Of a stretch of DNA of 64,000 nucleotides, positions 15,079 through 27,143 are shown piece by piece; position 1 is the stretch's first letter; the number at the start of each line of letters is the position of its first letter. Source of the stretch: Levilactobacillus fuyuanensis (GTDB taxonomy: Bacteria; Bacillota; Bacilli; Lactobacillales; Lactobacillaceae); contig NZ_RHNZ01000014.1 in NCBI RefSeq assembly GCF_003946395.1, positions 18,416-82,415 of the forward strand, written 5' to 3'. The notes beneath the pieces are model-generated. The model was not told where the DNA came from and made no database searches. It was given only the letters and a program-made list of their open reading frames with translations. A program made the position numbers and the translations under genes.

Positions 15079-15546
15079 ATGGAGAATCAGAATATTTCGG
15101 ATATTATTGAATCTTACCTGAAGCAGATTTTGGCTGAATCCCAGCAGGTGGAGATCCGCAGAGCGGAAATTGCCAATCAGTTTAACGTTGTGCCGTCCCA
15201 AATCAATTACGTCATCAAGACGCGTTTCACGATTCAGGACGGCTACGTGGTTCAGAGTAAACGGGGCGGTGGCGGTTATATTCGCATCGAAAAGGTCAAG
15301 TTGTTAGATAACCTCGACTTTATCGACTCGTTAGTCACGGCCGTTGGTGATCAGATTTCTCGGCATGACAGTCTATCCGTCGTGCGGAGTCTGTTCGAAG
15401 CTGGGGCCATCAACCGTAGCGAAGCCAATATCATCTTGGCAGCCATCAATAAGGACGCCATTAACACGGGTGACCGACAGGCGGATGAGCAGATTCGCGC
15501 TCAGATTTTAATTTCAATTTTGAATCACCTACGATATGAGAGTTAA
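15079..15546 (+). CDS. ctsR: Class III stress-gene repressor CtsR
   Basis: A 155-residue repressor of clp genes. ATG 15079 follows GAAGGGGGG. The N-terminal winged HTH (about 5-70) ends in the glycine-rich wing SKRGGGGYIRI, whose arginine and glycines act as the heat sensor in studied CtsR proteins. The C-terminal helical domain mediates dimerisation and contact with McsB/ClpC-type factors. Unlike Bacillus, no mcsA or mcsB lies between ctsR and clpC (18 bp apart), which is usual for lactobacilli and means release depends on temperature rather than McsB phosphorylation. A CtsR-like box overlaps its own promoter. Confidence 0.97.
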   Translation: MENQNISDIIESYLKQILAESQQVEIRRAEIANQFNVVPSQINYVIKTRFTIQDGYVVQSKRGGGGYIRIEKVKLLDNLDFIDSLVTAVGDQISRHDSLSVVRSLFEAGAINRSEANIILAAINKDAINTGDRQADEQIRAQILISILNHLRYES

Positions 15547-15563
15547 GAAAGTGAGGAGCTGCA

Positions 15564-18053
15564 ATGGATAATTTATTTACACCAAGCGCTAAGAGTGTCC
15601 TCGTCTTGGCACAGGAACAAGCAAAATACTTCAAGCACCAAGCGGTGGGGACGGAACACTTACTACTGGCCCTCACCATTGAAAAAAATGGCATTGCTAA
15701 CAAAGTCTTACAGCAATTTTCTGTGACCGACGATGACGTTCGCGAAGAGATTGAACGCTTTACCGGCTATGGCACTTTAGCAAACACAGACAAGGATAGT
15801 TACTTGCCGTACTCACCAAAGGCCAAATCCATGTTGGCCTTGGCTGGTGACGAAGCTAAGCGATTAGGCGCAACCAAGATTGGGACGGAACACTTGTTAC
15901 TGGCTTTACTGAGTGACGAGACGATCCTGTCCTCTCGTATCTTGAAGAACCTCAACGTAGCCTTACCCGATGCCCACAAGGTCGTCTTACGTAAACTTGG
16001 TATCACGGATACCCCTAAGCGGCGCAACGATAACCGTAGTCGTCGCGCACCACAGGGTGGGACACCAACCTTGGATTCTTTGGCACGGAACCTAACTGAA
16101 TCCGCTAAAGAAGGCCGCATGGACCCAACTGTTGGTCGGGAAAAGGAAGTCAAACGGGTCATCCAGATTCTGAGTCGGCGGACGAAGAATAACCCCGTCT
16201 TAATTGGCGAACCCGGTGTCGGGAAGACCGCCATTGCCGAGGGCTTAGCCCAACGGATCGTGGCCGGCGATGTTCCCGAGGATATGCAGAACAAGCGGCT
16301 GATGATGCTCGACATGGGCTCATTAGTAGCTGGGACCAAGTACCGTGGGGAATTTGAGGATCGGCTGAAGAAGGTCATTGAAGAAATCTACAACGATGGT
16401 CAAGTCATCCTATTTATTGATGAACTCCACACGCTGATCGGTGCCGGTGGTGCTGAAGGGGCCATTGATGCCTCCAACATCTTGAAGCCAGCACTGGCTC
16501 GTGGTGAACTCCAAACCATTGGGGCAACTACTTTGGATGAGTACCAGAAGTACATCGAATCCGATGCTGCTCTGGAACGGCGGTTTGCGACGGTTCAGGT
16601 CAACGAACCAACGAGTGCGGAAGCCTTAGAAATCTTGAAGGGCTTGCGGTCACGCTACGAAGATCACCATCACGTCAACATTACGGATGATGCCTTGGAC
16701 CAAGCCGTTAAATTATCGACGCGCTACATCAGCGATCGTTTCTTACCGGATAAGGCCATTGACCTGATGGATGAAGCTTCCGCAAAGGTCCGTATCGATC
16801 AGATGGATAAGCCAACGCCGGCTAGCAAGCAAGCAAAGGCATTAACCGACCTTGCTGCAGCCAAGGAAGCTGCCATCGAACGCCAGGACTTCGAACAAGC
16901 CGCTAAGTTGCGGACGGAAGAAATGGCCCTCCGGCAAAAGGTTGAGGCCCGTGCGGCTAAGGCTGCTGCCGCGGTGACACCAGACCGGCAATACGCGATC
17001 GATGTTACCGGCGAAGACGTTGCCGATGTCGTGGCTGAGTGGACGGGGGTTCCCGTAACGCAGCTGAAGCAGACGGACGCCGATCGTTTGGTTAACCTGG
17101 AGTCAATCCTGCATAAGCGGGTTATTGGCCAGGAGGAAGCCGTTTCAGCCGTTTCTCGGGCCATTCGGCGGGCACGGTCAGGGTTGAAGGACCCTAACCG
17201 GCCAATCGGGTCATTCATGTTCCTAGGACCCACCGGTGTTGGGAAGACCGAATTAGCTAAGGCACTGGCCGAAGCCATGTTTGGTTCCGAAGACAACATG
17301 ATTCGTGTCGACATGAGCGAATACATGGAGAAGTACTCAACCAGTCGTTTAATCGGGTCGGCTCCCGGCTACGTCGGTTACGACGAGGGTGGCCAATTAA
17401 CGGAAAAGGTTCGGCAGAAGCCGTACTCCGTGGTCCTCTTCGATGAAGTTGAAAAGGCTCATCCGGACGTCTTCAACATTCTCTTGCAGGTCTTAGATGA
17501 CGGGTACCTGACCGATTCTAAGGGGCGTAAGGTCGACTTCCGGAATACTATCTTGATCATGACGTCTAACTTGGGGGCAACGAAGCTGCGGGATGAAAAG
17601 ACCGTTGGGTTTGGTGCCGAGGACATGGCCAACAGTTACCGGGCAATGTCTCAGACCATTCGCGAAACGTTGAAGCAGTCGTTCCGGCCAGAATTTCTGA
17701 ACCGGATCGATGAAACGGTCATCTTCCACTCCTTGAAGAAGGATGAACTCCACGAAATCGTGAAGTTGATGGCTAAGCACATCGTGGACCGGGTCGCTGA
17801 ACAAAACATCAAGCTGAAGATCACACCGGCTGCCATTGAAGTGGTCGCCAAGGCGGGCTTTGATCCCGAATACGGGGCACGGCCAATTCGTCGGGCTCTG
17901 CAGACGCAGGTTGAAGATAAGTTGAGTGAGGCTTTGCTGAATGGCGAAGTTAAAGCTAACGACCAGGTCACGGTTGGGGCGACGCGTGGTGAAATCACGG
18001 TAAACGTGAAGGCACCAAGCAAGGCTAAGCCAACTGCAGTGGCGAGTCACTAA
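15564..18053 (+). CDS. clpC: ATP-dependent Clp protease ATPase subunit ClpC
   Basis: An 829-residue Hsp100 unfoldase that feeds substrates to ClpP. ATG 15564 behind GTGAGGAG. Two Clp-N repeats occupy about residues 1-145, each with [14 protein letters not shown] motifs. AAA+ module D1 has the P-loop GEPGVGKT near residue 215; a UVR/M-domain (residues ~425-460, [16 protein letters not shown]) is the MecA/McsB docking coiled coil typical of ClpC. D2 has the P-loop GPTGVGKT near 555, Walker [15 protein letters not shown] and the C-terminal D2-small domain. Second gene of the ctsR operon, followed by a strong terminator. Confidence 0.97.
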   Translation: MDNLFTPSAKSVLVLAQEQAKYFKHQAVGTEHLLLALTIEKNGIANKVLQQFSVTDDDVREEIERFTGYGTLANTDKDSYLPYSPKAKSMLALAGDEAKRLGATKIGTEHLLLALLSDETILSSRILKNLNVALPDAHKVVLRKLGITDTPKRRNDNRSRRAPQGGTPTLDSLARNLTESAKEGRMDPTVGREKEVKRVIQILSRRTKNNPVLIGEPGVGKTAIAEGLAQRIVAGDVPEDMQNKRLMMLDMGSLVAGTKYRGEFEDRLKKVIEEIYNDGQVILFIDELHTLIGAGGAEGAIDASNILKPALARGELQTIGATTLDEYQKYIESDAALERRFATVQVNEPTSAEALEILKGLRSRYEDHHHVNITDDALDQAVKLSTRYISDRFLPDKAIDLMDEASAKVRIDQMDKPTPASKQAKALTDLAAAKEAAIERQDFEQAAKLRTEEMALRQKVEARAAKAAAAVTPDRQYAIDVTGEDVADVVAEWTGVPVTQLKQTDADRLVNLESILHKRVIGQEEAVSAVSRAIRRARSGLKDPNRPIGSFMFLGPTGVGKTELAKALAEAMFGSEDNMIRVDMSEYMEKYSTSRLIGSAPGYVGYDEGGQLTEKVRQKPYSVVLFDEVEKAHPDVFNILLQVLDDGYLTDSKGRKVDFRNTILIMTSNLGATKLRDEKTVGFGAEDMANSYRAMSQTIRETLKQSFRPEFLNRIDETVIFHSLKKDELHEIVKLMAKHIVDRVAEQNIKLKITPAAIEVVAKAGFDPEYGARPIRRALQTQVEDKLSEALLNGEVKANDQVTVGATRGEITVNVKAPSKAKPTAVASH

Positions 18054-18070
18054 ATTTACGATAAATGAAC

Positions 18071-18114
18071 GATAGTGGTGTTTCCTCTGGATGGGGGAGA
18101 CACCACTATTTTTA
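18071..18114 (+). terminator. Terminator of the ctsR-clpC operon
   Basis: ATAGTGGTGTTTCCTC pairs with GGGGAGACACCACTAT around TGGATG, then TTTTTA. Confidence 0.92.
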
Positions 18115-18386
18115 GACACAGGTAGGCCTTAAAGGTGAGTTGGAGCTAGTCCCTCAGCAGATGGTAAACCACAGGCATTGACCTAGCTGGTGATAAATGA
18201 ATGTGGTACACTTAAATTGATAATATGGTATATTAGGAAGGTTGATTGGTCACACTTTACTGGCTGATTAGGTCCCTATTTAGGATCGTCAATCGTGAAA
18301 TTTCTGGCGGTCGTAGATGACAGTTTTAACAACCTATATATAATATGAAAAAACAAATCACATTTAGAAAGGAAGCCGGCCTGCTC
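18115..18386. promoter_or_regulatory. Upstream region of the TetR gene
   Basis: ATGACA (18317-18322), 16-bp spacer, TATAAT (18339-18344) is a candidate promoter that ends 43 bp before the chosen start codon. The remaining ~200 bp is AT-rich without clear elements. Confidence 0.55.
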
Positions 18387-18986
18387 ATGAAGAGAGAAGA
18401 ACAATTGACCCACACCCACGCCGCTATCTTAGCTGCAGCGCGGGAACAATTCTTGGCACAGGGTTACCAGGCGACGTCGACCCGCGATATTGCGAAACAA
18501 GTGGGAATTACCCAGCCTGCCCTGTATCACCATTTTAGCGATAAGGAGGTCATCTTCCTGGAGGTCATCAAGACCGTTGGGGGAGAGATCAAAACCGGTA
18601 TCACTGACGCGGTAGCGCAGATGCCAGCAGATGCGGACCCCGTGGAAGCTTTAACGACAGTCACTGAAGTGCTTACTAGCGCTCACCCACGGGATGTCTT
18701 CACCGTGATTCATGGGAGCTTCAAGTTCCTGAAACCGGAGAACAAGCGACAACTGGGGATGGTTTTCATGCAAGATTACCTGATGCCCCTGACCAGCTTC
18801 TTTGAGACCGGTGTGGTCAGCTTGCAAGATGGGGTTAAGGCCCAGGACGCGGCTTCCTTTTATCTGACCAGCCTGAGTCCACTGTTCAATACGTTCCACC
18901 ACGTCGGACCTGCGGATGCCTCACAGCACGATCAGACACTAGCACTGGTGCGGTTGATTTTATTTGGGGTTGCCGTTAAGAAGTAG
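18387..18986 (+). CDS. TetR/AcrR-family regulator
   Basis: A 199-residue TetR-type repressor. ATG 18387 is chosen because AAAGGAAG lies upstream and the alternative ATG 18345 directly abuts a TATAAT box without an SD. The HTH (about residues 15-60) reads ILAAAREQFLAQGYQATSTR through DIAKQVGITQPALYHHF, an almost perfect family consensus. The C-terminal ligand domain is unassigned. It sits alone between clpC and rpoB; its stop codon is 10 bp from the rpoB promoter. No efflux gene is adjacent, so its target is unknown. Confidence 0.9.
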   Translation: MKREEQLTHTHAAILAAAREQFLAQGYQATSTRDIAKQVGITQPALYHHFSDKEVIFLEVIKTVGGEIKTGITDAVAQMPADADPVEALTTVTEVLTSAHPRDVFTVIHGSFKFLKPENKRQLGMVFMQDYLMPLTSFFETGVVSLQDGVKAQDAASFYLTSLSPLFNTFHHVGPADASQHDQTLALVRLILFGVAVKK

Positions 18987-18996
18987 AGCTTCTCTA

Positions 18997-19025
18997 TTGA
19001 CATTTACCCTAGAATCTAGTACTAT
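18997..19025 (+). promoter_or_regulatory. rpoBC promoter
   Basis: TTGACA (18997-19002), 17-bp spacer, TACTAT (19020-19025). The start codon is 200 bp downstream, leaving a ~190-nt leader. Confidence 0.8.
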
Positions 19026-19031
19026 ATCATT

Positions 19032-19226
19032 TGTATGCAACTGTGAATTGAAATTGGATGCACCGATATATTGTCCGGTAGCGTCCGTTATAAGAAGCCA
19101 AAAGCAAACTGTGGGTTTGTTTTTGGATTTTTTTTGCCAAAAATCCGGCTGATTATGCAAATGTAATCAAAATGTAACATTAGGGATTTTGACCAATTTA
19201 CAGAATAAATAGGAGAGGTGAACAAC
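19032..19226 (+). promoter_or_regulatory. Structured rpoB leader with internal terminator-like hairpin
   Basis: First hairpin: GGATGC-ACCG (19056-19065) pairs with CGGT-A-GCGTCC (19076-19086). Second: CCAAAAGCAAAC (19098-19109) pairs fully with GTTTGTTTTTGG (19115-19126) around a 5-nt loop and runs into ATTTTTTTT. A conserved 5'-UTR RNA of rpoB in lactic acid bacteria (the lacto-rpoB motif of Rfam) is known; whether this leader matches it needs a covariance-model search. The second hairpin would attenuate rpoBC unless bypassed. Confidence 0.6.
19098..19135 (+). terminator. Terminator/attenuator hairpin in the rpoB leader
   Basis: Twelve-pair stem with one G-T pair, loop TGTGG, followed by A and eight T. 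It lies 73 nt after the -10 of a good promoter and 92 bp before rpoB. Confidence 0.8.
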
Positions 19227-22200
19227 TTGGCAGGACACTTAGTGAAATACGGGAAACACCGTACTCGCCGTAGCTATTCGCGGATCAAGGAAGTCCTTGA
19301 TCTCCCTAACTTAATCGAGATTCAGACGAATTCTTACAACTGGTTCCTCGATGAAGGTTTACGGGATATGTTCGACGACATCATGCCAATCGAAGATTTT
19401 CAAGGAAACCTTTCGTTAGAGTTTGTTGATTATCAATTACTGGAACCCAAATATACGGTCGATGAAGCACGGGAACACGATGCCAATTTCTCAGCACCAC
19501 TGCACGTGACCTTACGCTTAACCAACCATGAAACGGGCGAAATTAAATCGCAAGACGTCTTCTTCGGTGACTTCCCATTAATGACGGCCCAAGGGACCTT
19601 TATCATTAACGGGGCAGAACGGGTTATTGTTTCTCAATTAGTCCGCTCACCAGGCGTTTACTTCAATGAAGATACTGACAAGAACGGCCGGACTGTGTTT
19701 GGCGCAACGGTTATTCCTAACCGTGGTGCTTGGCTTGAATTCGAAACCGACGCTAAGAATATTTCTTACGTTCGGATCGACCGGACGCGGAAGATTCCAA
19801 TGACCGAATTAGTTCGGGCATTAGGTTTCGGTTCCGATGATGAAATCTTAGATATCTTAGGCGACAATGAAAGTTTGTCTAACACGTTGGAAAAGGATAT
19901 TCACAAGAATACCGACGATTCCCGTGTTGAAGAATCTTTGAAGGATATCTACGAACGGCTACGTCCAGGTGAACCAAAGACGGCTGACTCTTCACGGAGC
20001 TTGCTGACGGCACGGTTCTTTGACCCTAAGCGTTACGACATGGCTCCCGTTGGTCGTTACAAGACCAATAAGAAGCTCAGCCTGAAGACGCGTTTGCTCG
20101 GCTTGACCTTAGCTGAAACGTTAGCTGACCCAGATACTGGTGAAGTTATCGCGCAAAAGGGGACGGTCGTTGACAAGGACGTCATGAAGACGTTGGCACC
20201 ATTCTTGGATCAAGATGATTTCAAGATGGTTACTTTCCAACCTTCAGACGAAGCGGTTGTTACTGAACCTCTGAAGTTACAAATCATCAAGGTGCAATCT
20301 CCAGATGACCCAGAACAAGAAGTTCCCGTTATTGGGAATGGGAACATTGACATCAAGCTGAAGCACATTCGCCCAGCCGACATCATTGCTTCCATGAACT
20401 ACTTCTTCGATCTGCAAATTGGGATTGGCAACACCGATGATATTGACCACTTGGGTAACCGGCGGATTCGTTCCGTTGGTGAATTGTTGCAAAACCAATT
20501 CCGGATCGGGTTATCCCGGATGGAACGGGTCGTTCGTGAACGGATGTCTATTCAAGACGCCGCAACCGTAACGCCACAACAATTGATTAACATTCGTCCA
20601 GTGGTTGCTTCCATTAAGGAATTCTTCGGTTCATCTCAATTGTCACAATTCATGGACCAGACCAACCCTTTGGGTGAATTAACCCATAAGCGTCGTCTGT
20701 CTGCCCTTGGACCTGGTGGTTTGACGCGTGACCGTGCCGGATATGAAGTCCGGGATGTTCACTACACCCACTATGGTCGGATGTGCCCAATTGAAACGCC
20801 TGAAGGTCCTAACATTGGGTTGATCAACAGTCTGTCCAGTTACGCACGGGTTAACAAGTATGGGTTTATTGAAACGCCATACCGTCGTGTGTCATGGGAC
20901 ACGCACATGGTTACCGACAAGATCGATTACTTGACTGCTGATGAAGAAGATAACTACGTCGTTGCCCAAGCCAACACGCCTTTAAACGATGACGGTTCAT
21001 TTGCTACGGATACCATCATGGCCCGTGACGAAGATAACAACATCGAAACCAGTGCTGACAAGATTGACTACATGGACGTTTCGCCTAAGCAAGTTGTTGC
21101 CGTGGCCACTGCATGTATTCCTTTCTTGGAAAACGATGACTCCAACCGTGCCTTGATGGGTGCCAACATGCAACGGCAAGCTGTGCCATTGCTTGACCCT
21201 CATGCACCACTGGTTGGGACTGGTATTGAATATAAAGCTGCGCATGACTCCGGGGTTGCTTTAATTAGCCAACACGAAGGAACTGTTGAATACGTCGATG
21301 CACGTGAAATCCGTGTTCGTCGCGACGACGATGCGCTTGACACTTACAAGCTCATGAAGTTCCGCCGGTCAAACGGTGGTAAGAACTACAACCAACGTCC
21401 AATCGTTAAGGTTGGCGATCGCGTCGACAACGACGAAATCTTGGCTGATGGTCCTTCAATGGAAAATGGGGAACTTGCTTTAGGGCAAAACCCATTAGTT
21501 GCCTTCATGACTTGGCAAGGGTACAACTTCGAAGATGCCATCGGGATCAACGAACGGTTGGTTCGCGATGACGTTTACACGTCGATTCATATTGAAGAAT
21601 ACGAATCAGAAGCACGTGACACGAAGCTTGGACCTGAAGAAATGACGCGTGAAATTCCTAACGTCGGTGAAGATGCCTTGAAGAACTTGGACGAAGACGG
21701 GATTATCCGTGTCGGTGCCGAAGTTCAAGACGGTGACATCTTAGTTGGTAAAGTGACGCCTAAGGGTGTGACTGAATTATCAGCCGAAGAACGTTTACTC
21801 CATGCTATCTTTGGTGAAAAGGCCCGTGAAGTGCGGGATACTTCCCTTAAGGTTCCACATGGTGGTGGCGGGATCATCCAGGATGTTAAGATCTTTACTC
21901 GTGAAAACGGGGATGAATTATCACCTGGTGTCAACATGATGGTTCGGGTCTACATCGCACAAAAGCGTAAGATCCAAGTTGGTGACAAGATGTCTGGTCG
22001 TCATGGTAACAAGGGGACGGTTTCTGTCGTTATCCCTCAAGAAGATATGCCATACATGCCAGATGGGACGCCAATCGACATCATGCTGAGTCCAATGGGT
22101 GTGCCTTCCCGGATGAACATCGGGCAAGTGCTCGAATTGCATTTAGGGATGGCTGCTCGTAAGTTAGGGATTCACGTGGCTACGCCAGTCTTCGATGGTG

Positions 22201-22841
22201 CCCAAGATACTGATATCGCGGACGCTTTGAAGGAAGCCGGTATGGCTGCTGATGCCAAGACTGTCTTATACGATGGTCGGACTGGTGAACCGTTCGATAA
22301 GCGGGTTGCCGTTGGTGTCATGAACTACCTGAAGTTGGCTCACATGGTCGACGACAAGATGCACGCCCGTTCCATTGGACCTTACTCATTGGTTACCCAA
22401 CAACCCCTTGGTGGGAAAGCACAATTTGGTGGCCAACGGTTTGGTGAAATGGAAGTTTGGGCCTTGGAAGCTTACGGTGCCGCTTATACGTTGCAAGAAA
22501 TCTTGACGTACAAGTCTGATGACGTTGTTGGTCGGGTTAAGACCTACGAAGCCATCGTTAAGGGCGATCCAATTCCAAAGCCTGGTGTCCCTGAATCATT
22601 CCGTGTTCTGGTTAAGGAATTACAATCCTTAGGGTTGGACATGAAGGTCTTAAACGGGAACAACGAAGAAATCGAACTCCGCGATATGGACGACGATGAC
22701 GATGATGTTGTGAACGTTGATGCTTTGAGCAAGTACGCCCAACAGCAAGAAGAGCAACGCAAAGCGCAAGCTCAGGCCGACAGTGCCAAGACCACACCAG
22801 AATCAACGAAAAATGAAAGTCAACCGAACACACAAGACTAA
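19227..22841 (+). CDS. rpoB: RNA polymerase beta subunit
   Basis: A 1204-residue beta subunit. The TTG at 19227 is the start because AGGAGAGG (19211-19218) precedes it and the protein then begins [20 protein letters not shown] as in other lactobacilli; the GTG at 19218 overlaps the SD. The rifampicin region [20 protein letters not shown] is of the sensitive wild-type form. [10 protein letters not shown] (active-site region), [20 protein letters not shown] near the C-terminus and a Glu/Gln-rich acidic tail ([20 protein letters not shown]) are visible; the acidic tail is typical of Lactobacillales. rpoC follows 21 bp downstream. Unlike Bacillus, rplJ-rplL are not upstream. Confidence 0.99.
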   Translation: MAGHLVKYGKHRTRRSYSRIKEVLDLPNLIEIQTNSYNWFLDEGLRDMFDDIMPIEDFQGNLSLEFVDYQLLEPKYTVDEAREHDANFSAPLHVTLRLTNHETGEIKSQDVFFGDFPLMTAQGTFIINGAERVIVSQLVRSPGVYFNEDTDKNGRTVFGATVIPNRGAWLEFETDAKNISYVRIDRTRKIPMTELVRALGFGSDDEILDILGDNESLSNTLEKDIHKNTDDSRVEESLKDIYERLRPGEPKTADSSRSLLTARFFDPKRYDMAPVGRYKTNKKLSLKTRLLGLTLAETLADPDTGEVIAQKGTVVDKDVMKTLAPFLDQDDFKMVTFQPSDEAVVTEPLKLQIIKVQSPDDPEQEVPVIGNGNIDIKLKHIRPADIIASMNYFFDLQIGIGNTDDIDHLGNRRIRSVGELLQNQFRIGLSRMERVVRERMSIQDAATVTPQQLINIRPVVASIKEFFGSSQLSQFMDQTNPLGELTHKRRLSALGPGGLTRDRAGYEVRDVHYTHYGRMCPIETPEGPNIGLINSLSSYARVNKYGFIETPYRRVSWDTHMVTDKIDYLTADEEDNYVVAQANTPLNDDGSFATDTIMARDEDNNIETSADKIDYMDVSPKQVVAVATACIPFLENDDSNRALMGANMQRQAVPLLDPHAPLVGTGIEYKAAHDSGVALISQHEGTVEYVDAREIRVRRDDDALDTYKLMKFRRSNGGKNYNQRPIVKVGDRVDNDEILADGPSMENGELALGQNPLVAFMTWQGYNFEDAIGINERLVRDDVYTSIHIEEYESEARDTKLGPEEMTREIPNVGEDALKNLDEDGIIRVGAEVQDGDILVGKVTPKGVTELSAEERLLHAIFGEKAREVRDTSLKVPHGGGGIIQDVKIFTRENGDELSPGVNMMVRVYIAQKRKIQVGDKMSGRHGNKGTVSVVIPQEDMPYMPDGTPIDIMLSPMGVPSRMNIGQVLELHLGMAARKLGIHVATPVFDGAQDTDIADALKEAGMAADAKTVLYDGRTGEPFDKRVAVGVMNYLKLAHMVDDKMHARSIGPYSLVTQQPLGGKAQFGGQRFGEMEVWALEAYGAAYTLQEILTYKSDDVVGRVKTYEAIVKGDPIPKPGVPESFRVLVKELQSLGLDMKVLNGNNEEIELRDMDDDDDDVVNVDALSKYAQQQEEQRKAQAQADSAKTTPESTKNESQPNTQD

Positions 22842-22862
22842 TTAATAAGGGAGGTCGCTTCT

Positions 22863-25800
22863 TTGGTCGATGTCAATAAGTTCGAAAGCATGCAGATCGG
22901 GCTGGCTTCACCTGATAAGATCCGTAGCTGGTCTTACGGGGAAGTCAAGAAGCCTGAAACCATCAACTACCGGACGTTAAAGCCTGAAAAAGATGGGCTG
23001 TTCGACGAGCGGATTTTCGGTCCTACCAAGGACTGGGAATGTGCCTGTGGGAAATACAAGCGGATCCGTTACAAGGGTGTCGTTTGTGACCGTTGTGGTG
23101 TTGAAGTTACCCGTTCTAAGGTTCGTCGTGAACGGATGGGCCATATCGAATTGGCTGCTCCTGTAACCCACATCTGGTACTTCAAGGGGATCCCAAGTCG
23201 GATGGGCTTGGTCCTCGACATGAGTCCTCGTGCCCTGGAAGAAATCATCTACTTTGCATCCTACGTTGTCTTAGATCCAGGTAACACCCCATTGGAAAAG
23301 AAGCAACTCCTTTCCGAACGGGATTACCGTGACAAACTTGTAGAATACGGTAGCAAGGCCTTCAAGGCTGAAATGGGTGCCGAAGCCATCAAGAAGCTAT
23401 TGATGGCCGTAGACCTGGATAAAGAAGTTAAGGAATTAAAAGAAGAATTGAAGGAAGCCACTGGTCAAAAGCGGACGCGTGCCGTTCGTCGTTTGGACAT
23501 CTTGGAAGCCTTCGTGACTTCAGGTAACCGTCCTGAATGGATGGTAATGGATGCCATTCCGGTAATCCCACCTGATCTTCGTCCAATGGTACAACTCGAA
23601 GGTGGTCGTTTCGCAACGTCCGACCTGAATGACTTGTACCGGCGGGTTATCAACCGGAACAGCCGGTTGAAGCGTTTACTGGACTTAAACGCACCTGGGA
23701 TCATCGTTCAAAACGAAAAGCGGATGCTTCAAGAAGCCGTTGATGCTTTGATCGATAACGGTCGTCGTGGCCGTCCAGTTGCTGGTCCTGGTAACCGTCC
23801 ACTGAAGTCTCTTTCACACATGTTGAAAGGGAAGCAAGGACGTTTCCGTCAAAACTTGTTAGGGAAGCGGGTTGACTACTCTGGTCGTTCCGTTATTGAC
23901 GTTGGTCCTTCCCTCAAGTTCAACCAAATGGGTCTGCCAGTTCCAATGGCTCTGGAATTATTCCGGCCATTCATCATGAAGGAATTGGTTGCGCGTGGTT
24001 TGGCTTCTAACATTAAGAATGCCAAGCGCCAGATCGACCGTGAAGATGACGATGTCTTCAATGTTCTTGAAGATGTTATCAAGGAACACCCTGTTCTGTT
24101 GAACCGGGCACCTACGCTTCACCGTTTGGGGATTCAAGCGTTCGAACCAGTCTTGGTTAGTGGTAAAGCTATGCGTCTTCACCCATTGGCTTGTGAAGCT
24201 TACAATGCCGATTTCGATGGGGACCAAATGGCCATTCACGTGCCATTATCTGACGAAGCACAAGCTGAAGCACGTTTGCTGATGCTAGCTGCTCACCATA
24301 TCCTGGCTCCTGCCAGTGGTAAGCCAGTTGTTGCGCCTTCTCAAGATATGGTTATCGGGAACTACTACCTGACCATGGAAGAAGATAACCGTGAAGGGGA
24401 AGGTATGATCTTTACCGACCTCAACGAAGCCGTCTTGGCTTACCGTAACGGTTTGGTTCACTGGCACAGCCGTGTCGGGGTCCAAGTCTCCGGCATGACT
24501 GACAAGCCATTTACTGACGAACAACGCAGTAAGATTATGGTAACGACCGTTGGGAAGTTGATCTTCAATAACATCCTGCCTAAGTCATTCCCATACTTGA
24601 ACGAACCAACCAGCACGAACCTGAACGGCTACGTCCCTGACAAGTACTTCTTGGCACCGGGCGAAGACATTCACGATTACCTGCAAAATGCTGAATTAGT
24701 TGGCCCATTCAAGAAGGGCTTCTTGTCTGACATTATCGCTGCCGTTTACCAACAATACAAGGTTACTGAAACCTCTAAGTTGTTGGACCGGATCAAGGAT
24801 TTGGGTTACGACGAATCCACGAAGTCTGGGTTAACGGTTGGGATGGTCGACGTTACCGACTTGAAGGAAAAGCCAGAAATTATCGACGCAGCCCACAAAC
24901 AGGTTGCTACGGTAACGAAGCAATTCCGTCGTGGGTTGATCACCGACCACGAACGTTACGAACGAGTTATTGGGATCTGGAACGATGCCAAGGATGACAT
25001 TCAAAACGCTCTGATTCACAGTTTCGACCAACAGAACCCTATCTTTATGATGAGTGATTCTGGTGCTCGTGGTAACATTTCTAACTTTACCCAGTTGGCT
25101 GGTATGCGTGGCTTGATGGCCGCTCCTAGTGGTGACATCATGGAGCTGCCTATCACGTCTAACTTCCGTGAAGGCCTGACGGTTATGGAAATGTTCATTT
25201 CGACCCATGGGGCCCGTAAAGGGATGACCGATACGGCCCTCAAGACTGCCAACTCAGGTTACCTGACTCGGCGTCTGGTCGATGTTGCGCAAGACGTTAT
25301 CATTCGGGAAAAGGATTGTGGGACTGACCGTGGTTTGAAGATTCGTGCCATCACTGATGGTAACGAAATGATCGAACCATTGTATGACCGGATCTTAGGG
25401 CGTTACACCCAAAAGACCGTCTACGATCCAAAGACTGGGGACGTTATTGTTCCTAAGAACCAAATGATCGTCGAAGACACGGCACAAAAGATTGTTGATG
25501 CTGGTGTTGAAGAAGTGACGATTCGTTCCGCCTTCACTTGCAACACTGAACATGGTGTTTGTGAACATTGTTATGGCCGTAACATGGCTACTGGTGACGA
25601 AGTTGAAGTTGGTGAAGCCGTTGGTACTGTTGCCGCGCAATCTATCGGTGAACCAGGTACTCAGCTGACCATGCGTAACTTCCATACCGGTGGTGTTGCC
25701 GGGAACGAAGATATTACCCAAGGGCTTCCTCGTGTTCAAGAATTATTTGAATCTCGGAACCCTAAAGGTAAAGCTGAAATTACTGAAGTTACTGGGACGG

Positions 25801-26510
25801 TTGAATCAATCGAAGAAAACCCAGCAGAACGGACCAAGGAAATCACCATTAAGGGTGAAGCCGATACGCGGAGTTACACGTTACCGATCACTGCTCGTAT
25901 GCGGGTCAGCGAAGGCGACTTCATTCACCGTGGTTCAGCATTGAACTATGGGTCTGTTGATCCTAAGGAAATGCTGCGGGTTCGCGATGTCTTGTCTACT
26001 GAAACTTACATCTTAGGTGAAGTGCAACGTGTTTACCGGATGCAAGGTGTTGCTATCAGTGATAAGCACGTTGAAATCATGGTTCGGCAGATGTTACGTA
26101 AAGTTCGGATCATGGATCCGGGCGATACCGATGTCTTGCCTGGTACTTTGATGGATATTCAAGACTTCCGTCGCGCTAACTACCAGACGTTAATCTCTGG
26201 TGGTATCGCCGCTACGGCGCGTCCAGTTATCTTGGGGATCACCAAGGCTGCTTTGGAAACGAACAGTTTCTTATCAGCCGCATCCTTCCAGGAAACGACG
26301 CGTGTCTTGACCGACGCTGCTATTCGTGGCAAGAACGATCCATTAGTTGGTTTGAAGGAAAACGTTATTATTGGGAAGATCATTCCTGCCGGGACTGGGA
26401 TGCCAGATTACCGTCAGATCAAGCCCAAGGAAGTTGGCGGTTCGTCAACCGAAGGCGTCTACTCAATCAGCGATTTGGAAAAGCAAATGCAAGAGGATTC
26501 ACAGGCTTAA
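22863..26510 (+). CDS. rpoC: RNA polymerase beta' subunit
   Basis: A 1215-residue beta' subunit starting at TTG 22863 behind GGGAGG. The N-terminal zinc ribbon [20 protein letters not shown] (cysteines near 60, 62, 75, 78), the catalytic [16 protein letters not shown] with its three aspartates, and the second zinc site [11 protein letters not shown] are intact. Length and order match Firmicutes beta' without the large proteobacterial insertion. It completes the rpoBC operon. An unusual array of repeated hairpins starts 10 bp after the stop and presumably ends the transcript. Confidence 0.99.
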   Translation: MVDVNKFESMQIGLASPDKIRSWSYGEVKKPETINYRTLKPEKDGLFDERIFGPTKDWECACGKYKRIRYKGVVCDRCGVEVTRSKVRRERMGHIELAAPVTHIWYFKGIPSRMGLVLDMSPRALEEIIYFASYVVLDPGNTPLEKKQLLSERDYRDKLVEYGSKAFKAEMGAEAIKKLLMAVDLDKEVKELKEELKEATGQKRTRAVRRLDILEAFVTSGNRPEWMVMDAIPVIPPDLRPMVQLEGGRFATSDLNDLYRRVINRNSRLKRLLDLNAPGIIVQNEKRMLQEAVDALIDNGRRGRPVAGPGNRPLKSLSHMLKGKQGRFRQNLLGKRVDYSGRSVIDVGPSLKFNQMGLPVPMALELFRPFIMKELVARGLASNIKNAKRQIDREDDDVFNVLEDVIKEHPVLLNRAPTLHRLGIQAFEPVLVSGKAMRLHPLACEAYNADFDGDQMAIHVPLSDEAQAEARLLMLAAHHILAPASGKPVVAPSQDMVIGNYYLTMEEDNREGEGMIFTDLNEAVLAYRNGLVHWHSRVGVQVSGMTDKPFTDEQRSKIMVTTVGKLIFNNILPKSFPYLNEPTSTNLNGYVPDKYFLAPGEDIHDYLQNAELVGPFKKGFLSDIIAAVYQQYKVTETSKLLDRIKDLGYDESTKSGLTVGMVDVTDLKEKPEIIDAAHKQVATVTKQFRRGLITDHERYERVIGIWNDAKDDIQNALIHSFDQQNPIFMMSDSGARGNISNFTQLAGMRGLMAAPSGDIMELPITSNFREGLTVMEMFISTHGARKGMTDTALKTANSGYLTRRLVDVAQDVIIREKDCGTDRGLKIRAITDGNEMIEPLYDRILGRYTQKTVYDPKTGDVIVPKNQMIVEDTAQKIVDAGVEEVTIRSAFTCNTEHGVCEHCYGRNMATGDEVEVGEAVGTVAAQSIGEPGTQLTMRNFHTGGVAGNEDITQGLPRVQELFESRNPKGKAEITEVTGTVESIEENPAERTKEITIKGEADTRSYTLPITARMRVSEGDFIHRGSALNYGSVDPKEMLRVRDVLSTETYILGEVQRVYRMQGVAISDKHVEIMVRQMLRKVRIMDPGDTDVLPGTLMDIQDFRRANYQTLISGGIAATARPVILGITKAALETNSFLSAASFQETTRVLTDAAIRGKNDPLVGLKENVIIGKIIPAGTGMPDYRQIKPKEVGGSSTEGVYSISDLEKQMQEDSQA

Positions 26511-27143
26511 GAGCGTGCAGTAAGGCGCTTAGGTTCTGAGCATTAACGAGAATAAGCTCTCTGGTCGGCAGCTGCCGGCCGGGGAGCTTATTTTTGTTAA
26601 GCACAGGAACCTGCCTTACGGAACGCGTTTCGGAAGTTGCCAGTATTGGGATAGTATGGCGAGAGCAAGTCAGATGTACTGAGCAAATGTAGTCAGTCGG
26701 CAGCTGCCGGCTAGGAGCCTTATTTTTGTTAAGCGGAAGAATCTGGCTAGCGGAACGCGTTTTGGAACTTGCCAGAATCGGGATAATCAGGCGAGAGCAA
26801 ATCAGGTGTACTGAACAAATATGGCTAGTAAAATTCCTGCCGGCCGGGGAGCTTATTTTTGTTAAGCGCAGGAACCTGCCTTACGGAACGCGTTTCGACT
26901 AGAGTGTAAGTGAGGGCGGTTAGTCCTTGAGCATTAACGTCAATAAGTGCCAGTTCGGCGGAGCCGAGCCGGCACTTATTGGGGTTAAGCGGAGGGGACT
27001 GCCCGAGGGAACACGTTTCGGAGGTCGCCAGTATTGGGATAATATGGCGAGAGCAAGTCAAATGTACTGAACAAGAAACCAGTAGCCATCCAATGAAGGA
27101 TAACTACTAGTTTCTTATTGAAGCCAAAAATTCTAAGACAATA
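26511..27143 (+). repeat. Four-unit array of hairpin repeats downstream of rpoC
   Basis: Unit 1 is a ~100-nt imperfect hairpin (26520-26619) whose central stem AATAAGCTC/GAGCTTATT surrounds GGTCGGCAGCTGCCGGCC and is followed by TTTTGTTAAG, then a conserved spacer GGAACGCGTTTCGGAAGTTG...GGCGAGAGCAAGTC. Units 2 (about 26692-26820) and 3 (about 26823-26898) keep the right half and spacer but lack most of the left arm. Unit 4 (about 26916-27073) again has both arms, with AATAAGTGCC/GGCACTTATT. The region ends with CTAGTTTCTTATTG paired to AAGAAACCAG. Confidence 0.8.
26520..26619 (+). terminator. Long rpoC 3' hairpin (probable terminator, unit 1)
   Basis: Outer arms GTAAGGC/GCCTTAC, then AGGTTC/GGAACCT, ATTAACG/GTTAA and the inner AATAAGCTC/GAGCTTATT, followed by TTTTTG inside the right arm. 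The inner hairpin with its T-run is the likely terminator of rpoBC. Confidence 0.65.

Noticed and set aside
20997..22833. Minus-strand frames inside rpoB and rpoC
   Set aside because: They are shadows of strongly biased codons in the real genes and have no SD.
26511..27143. CRISPR-like array after rpoC
   Set aside because: Units are long (over 100 bp), imperfect hairpins with conserved spacers; no short identical repeats, unique spacers or cas genes.
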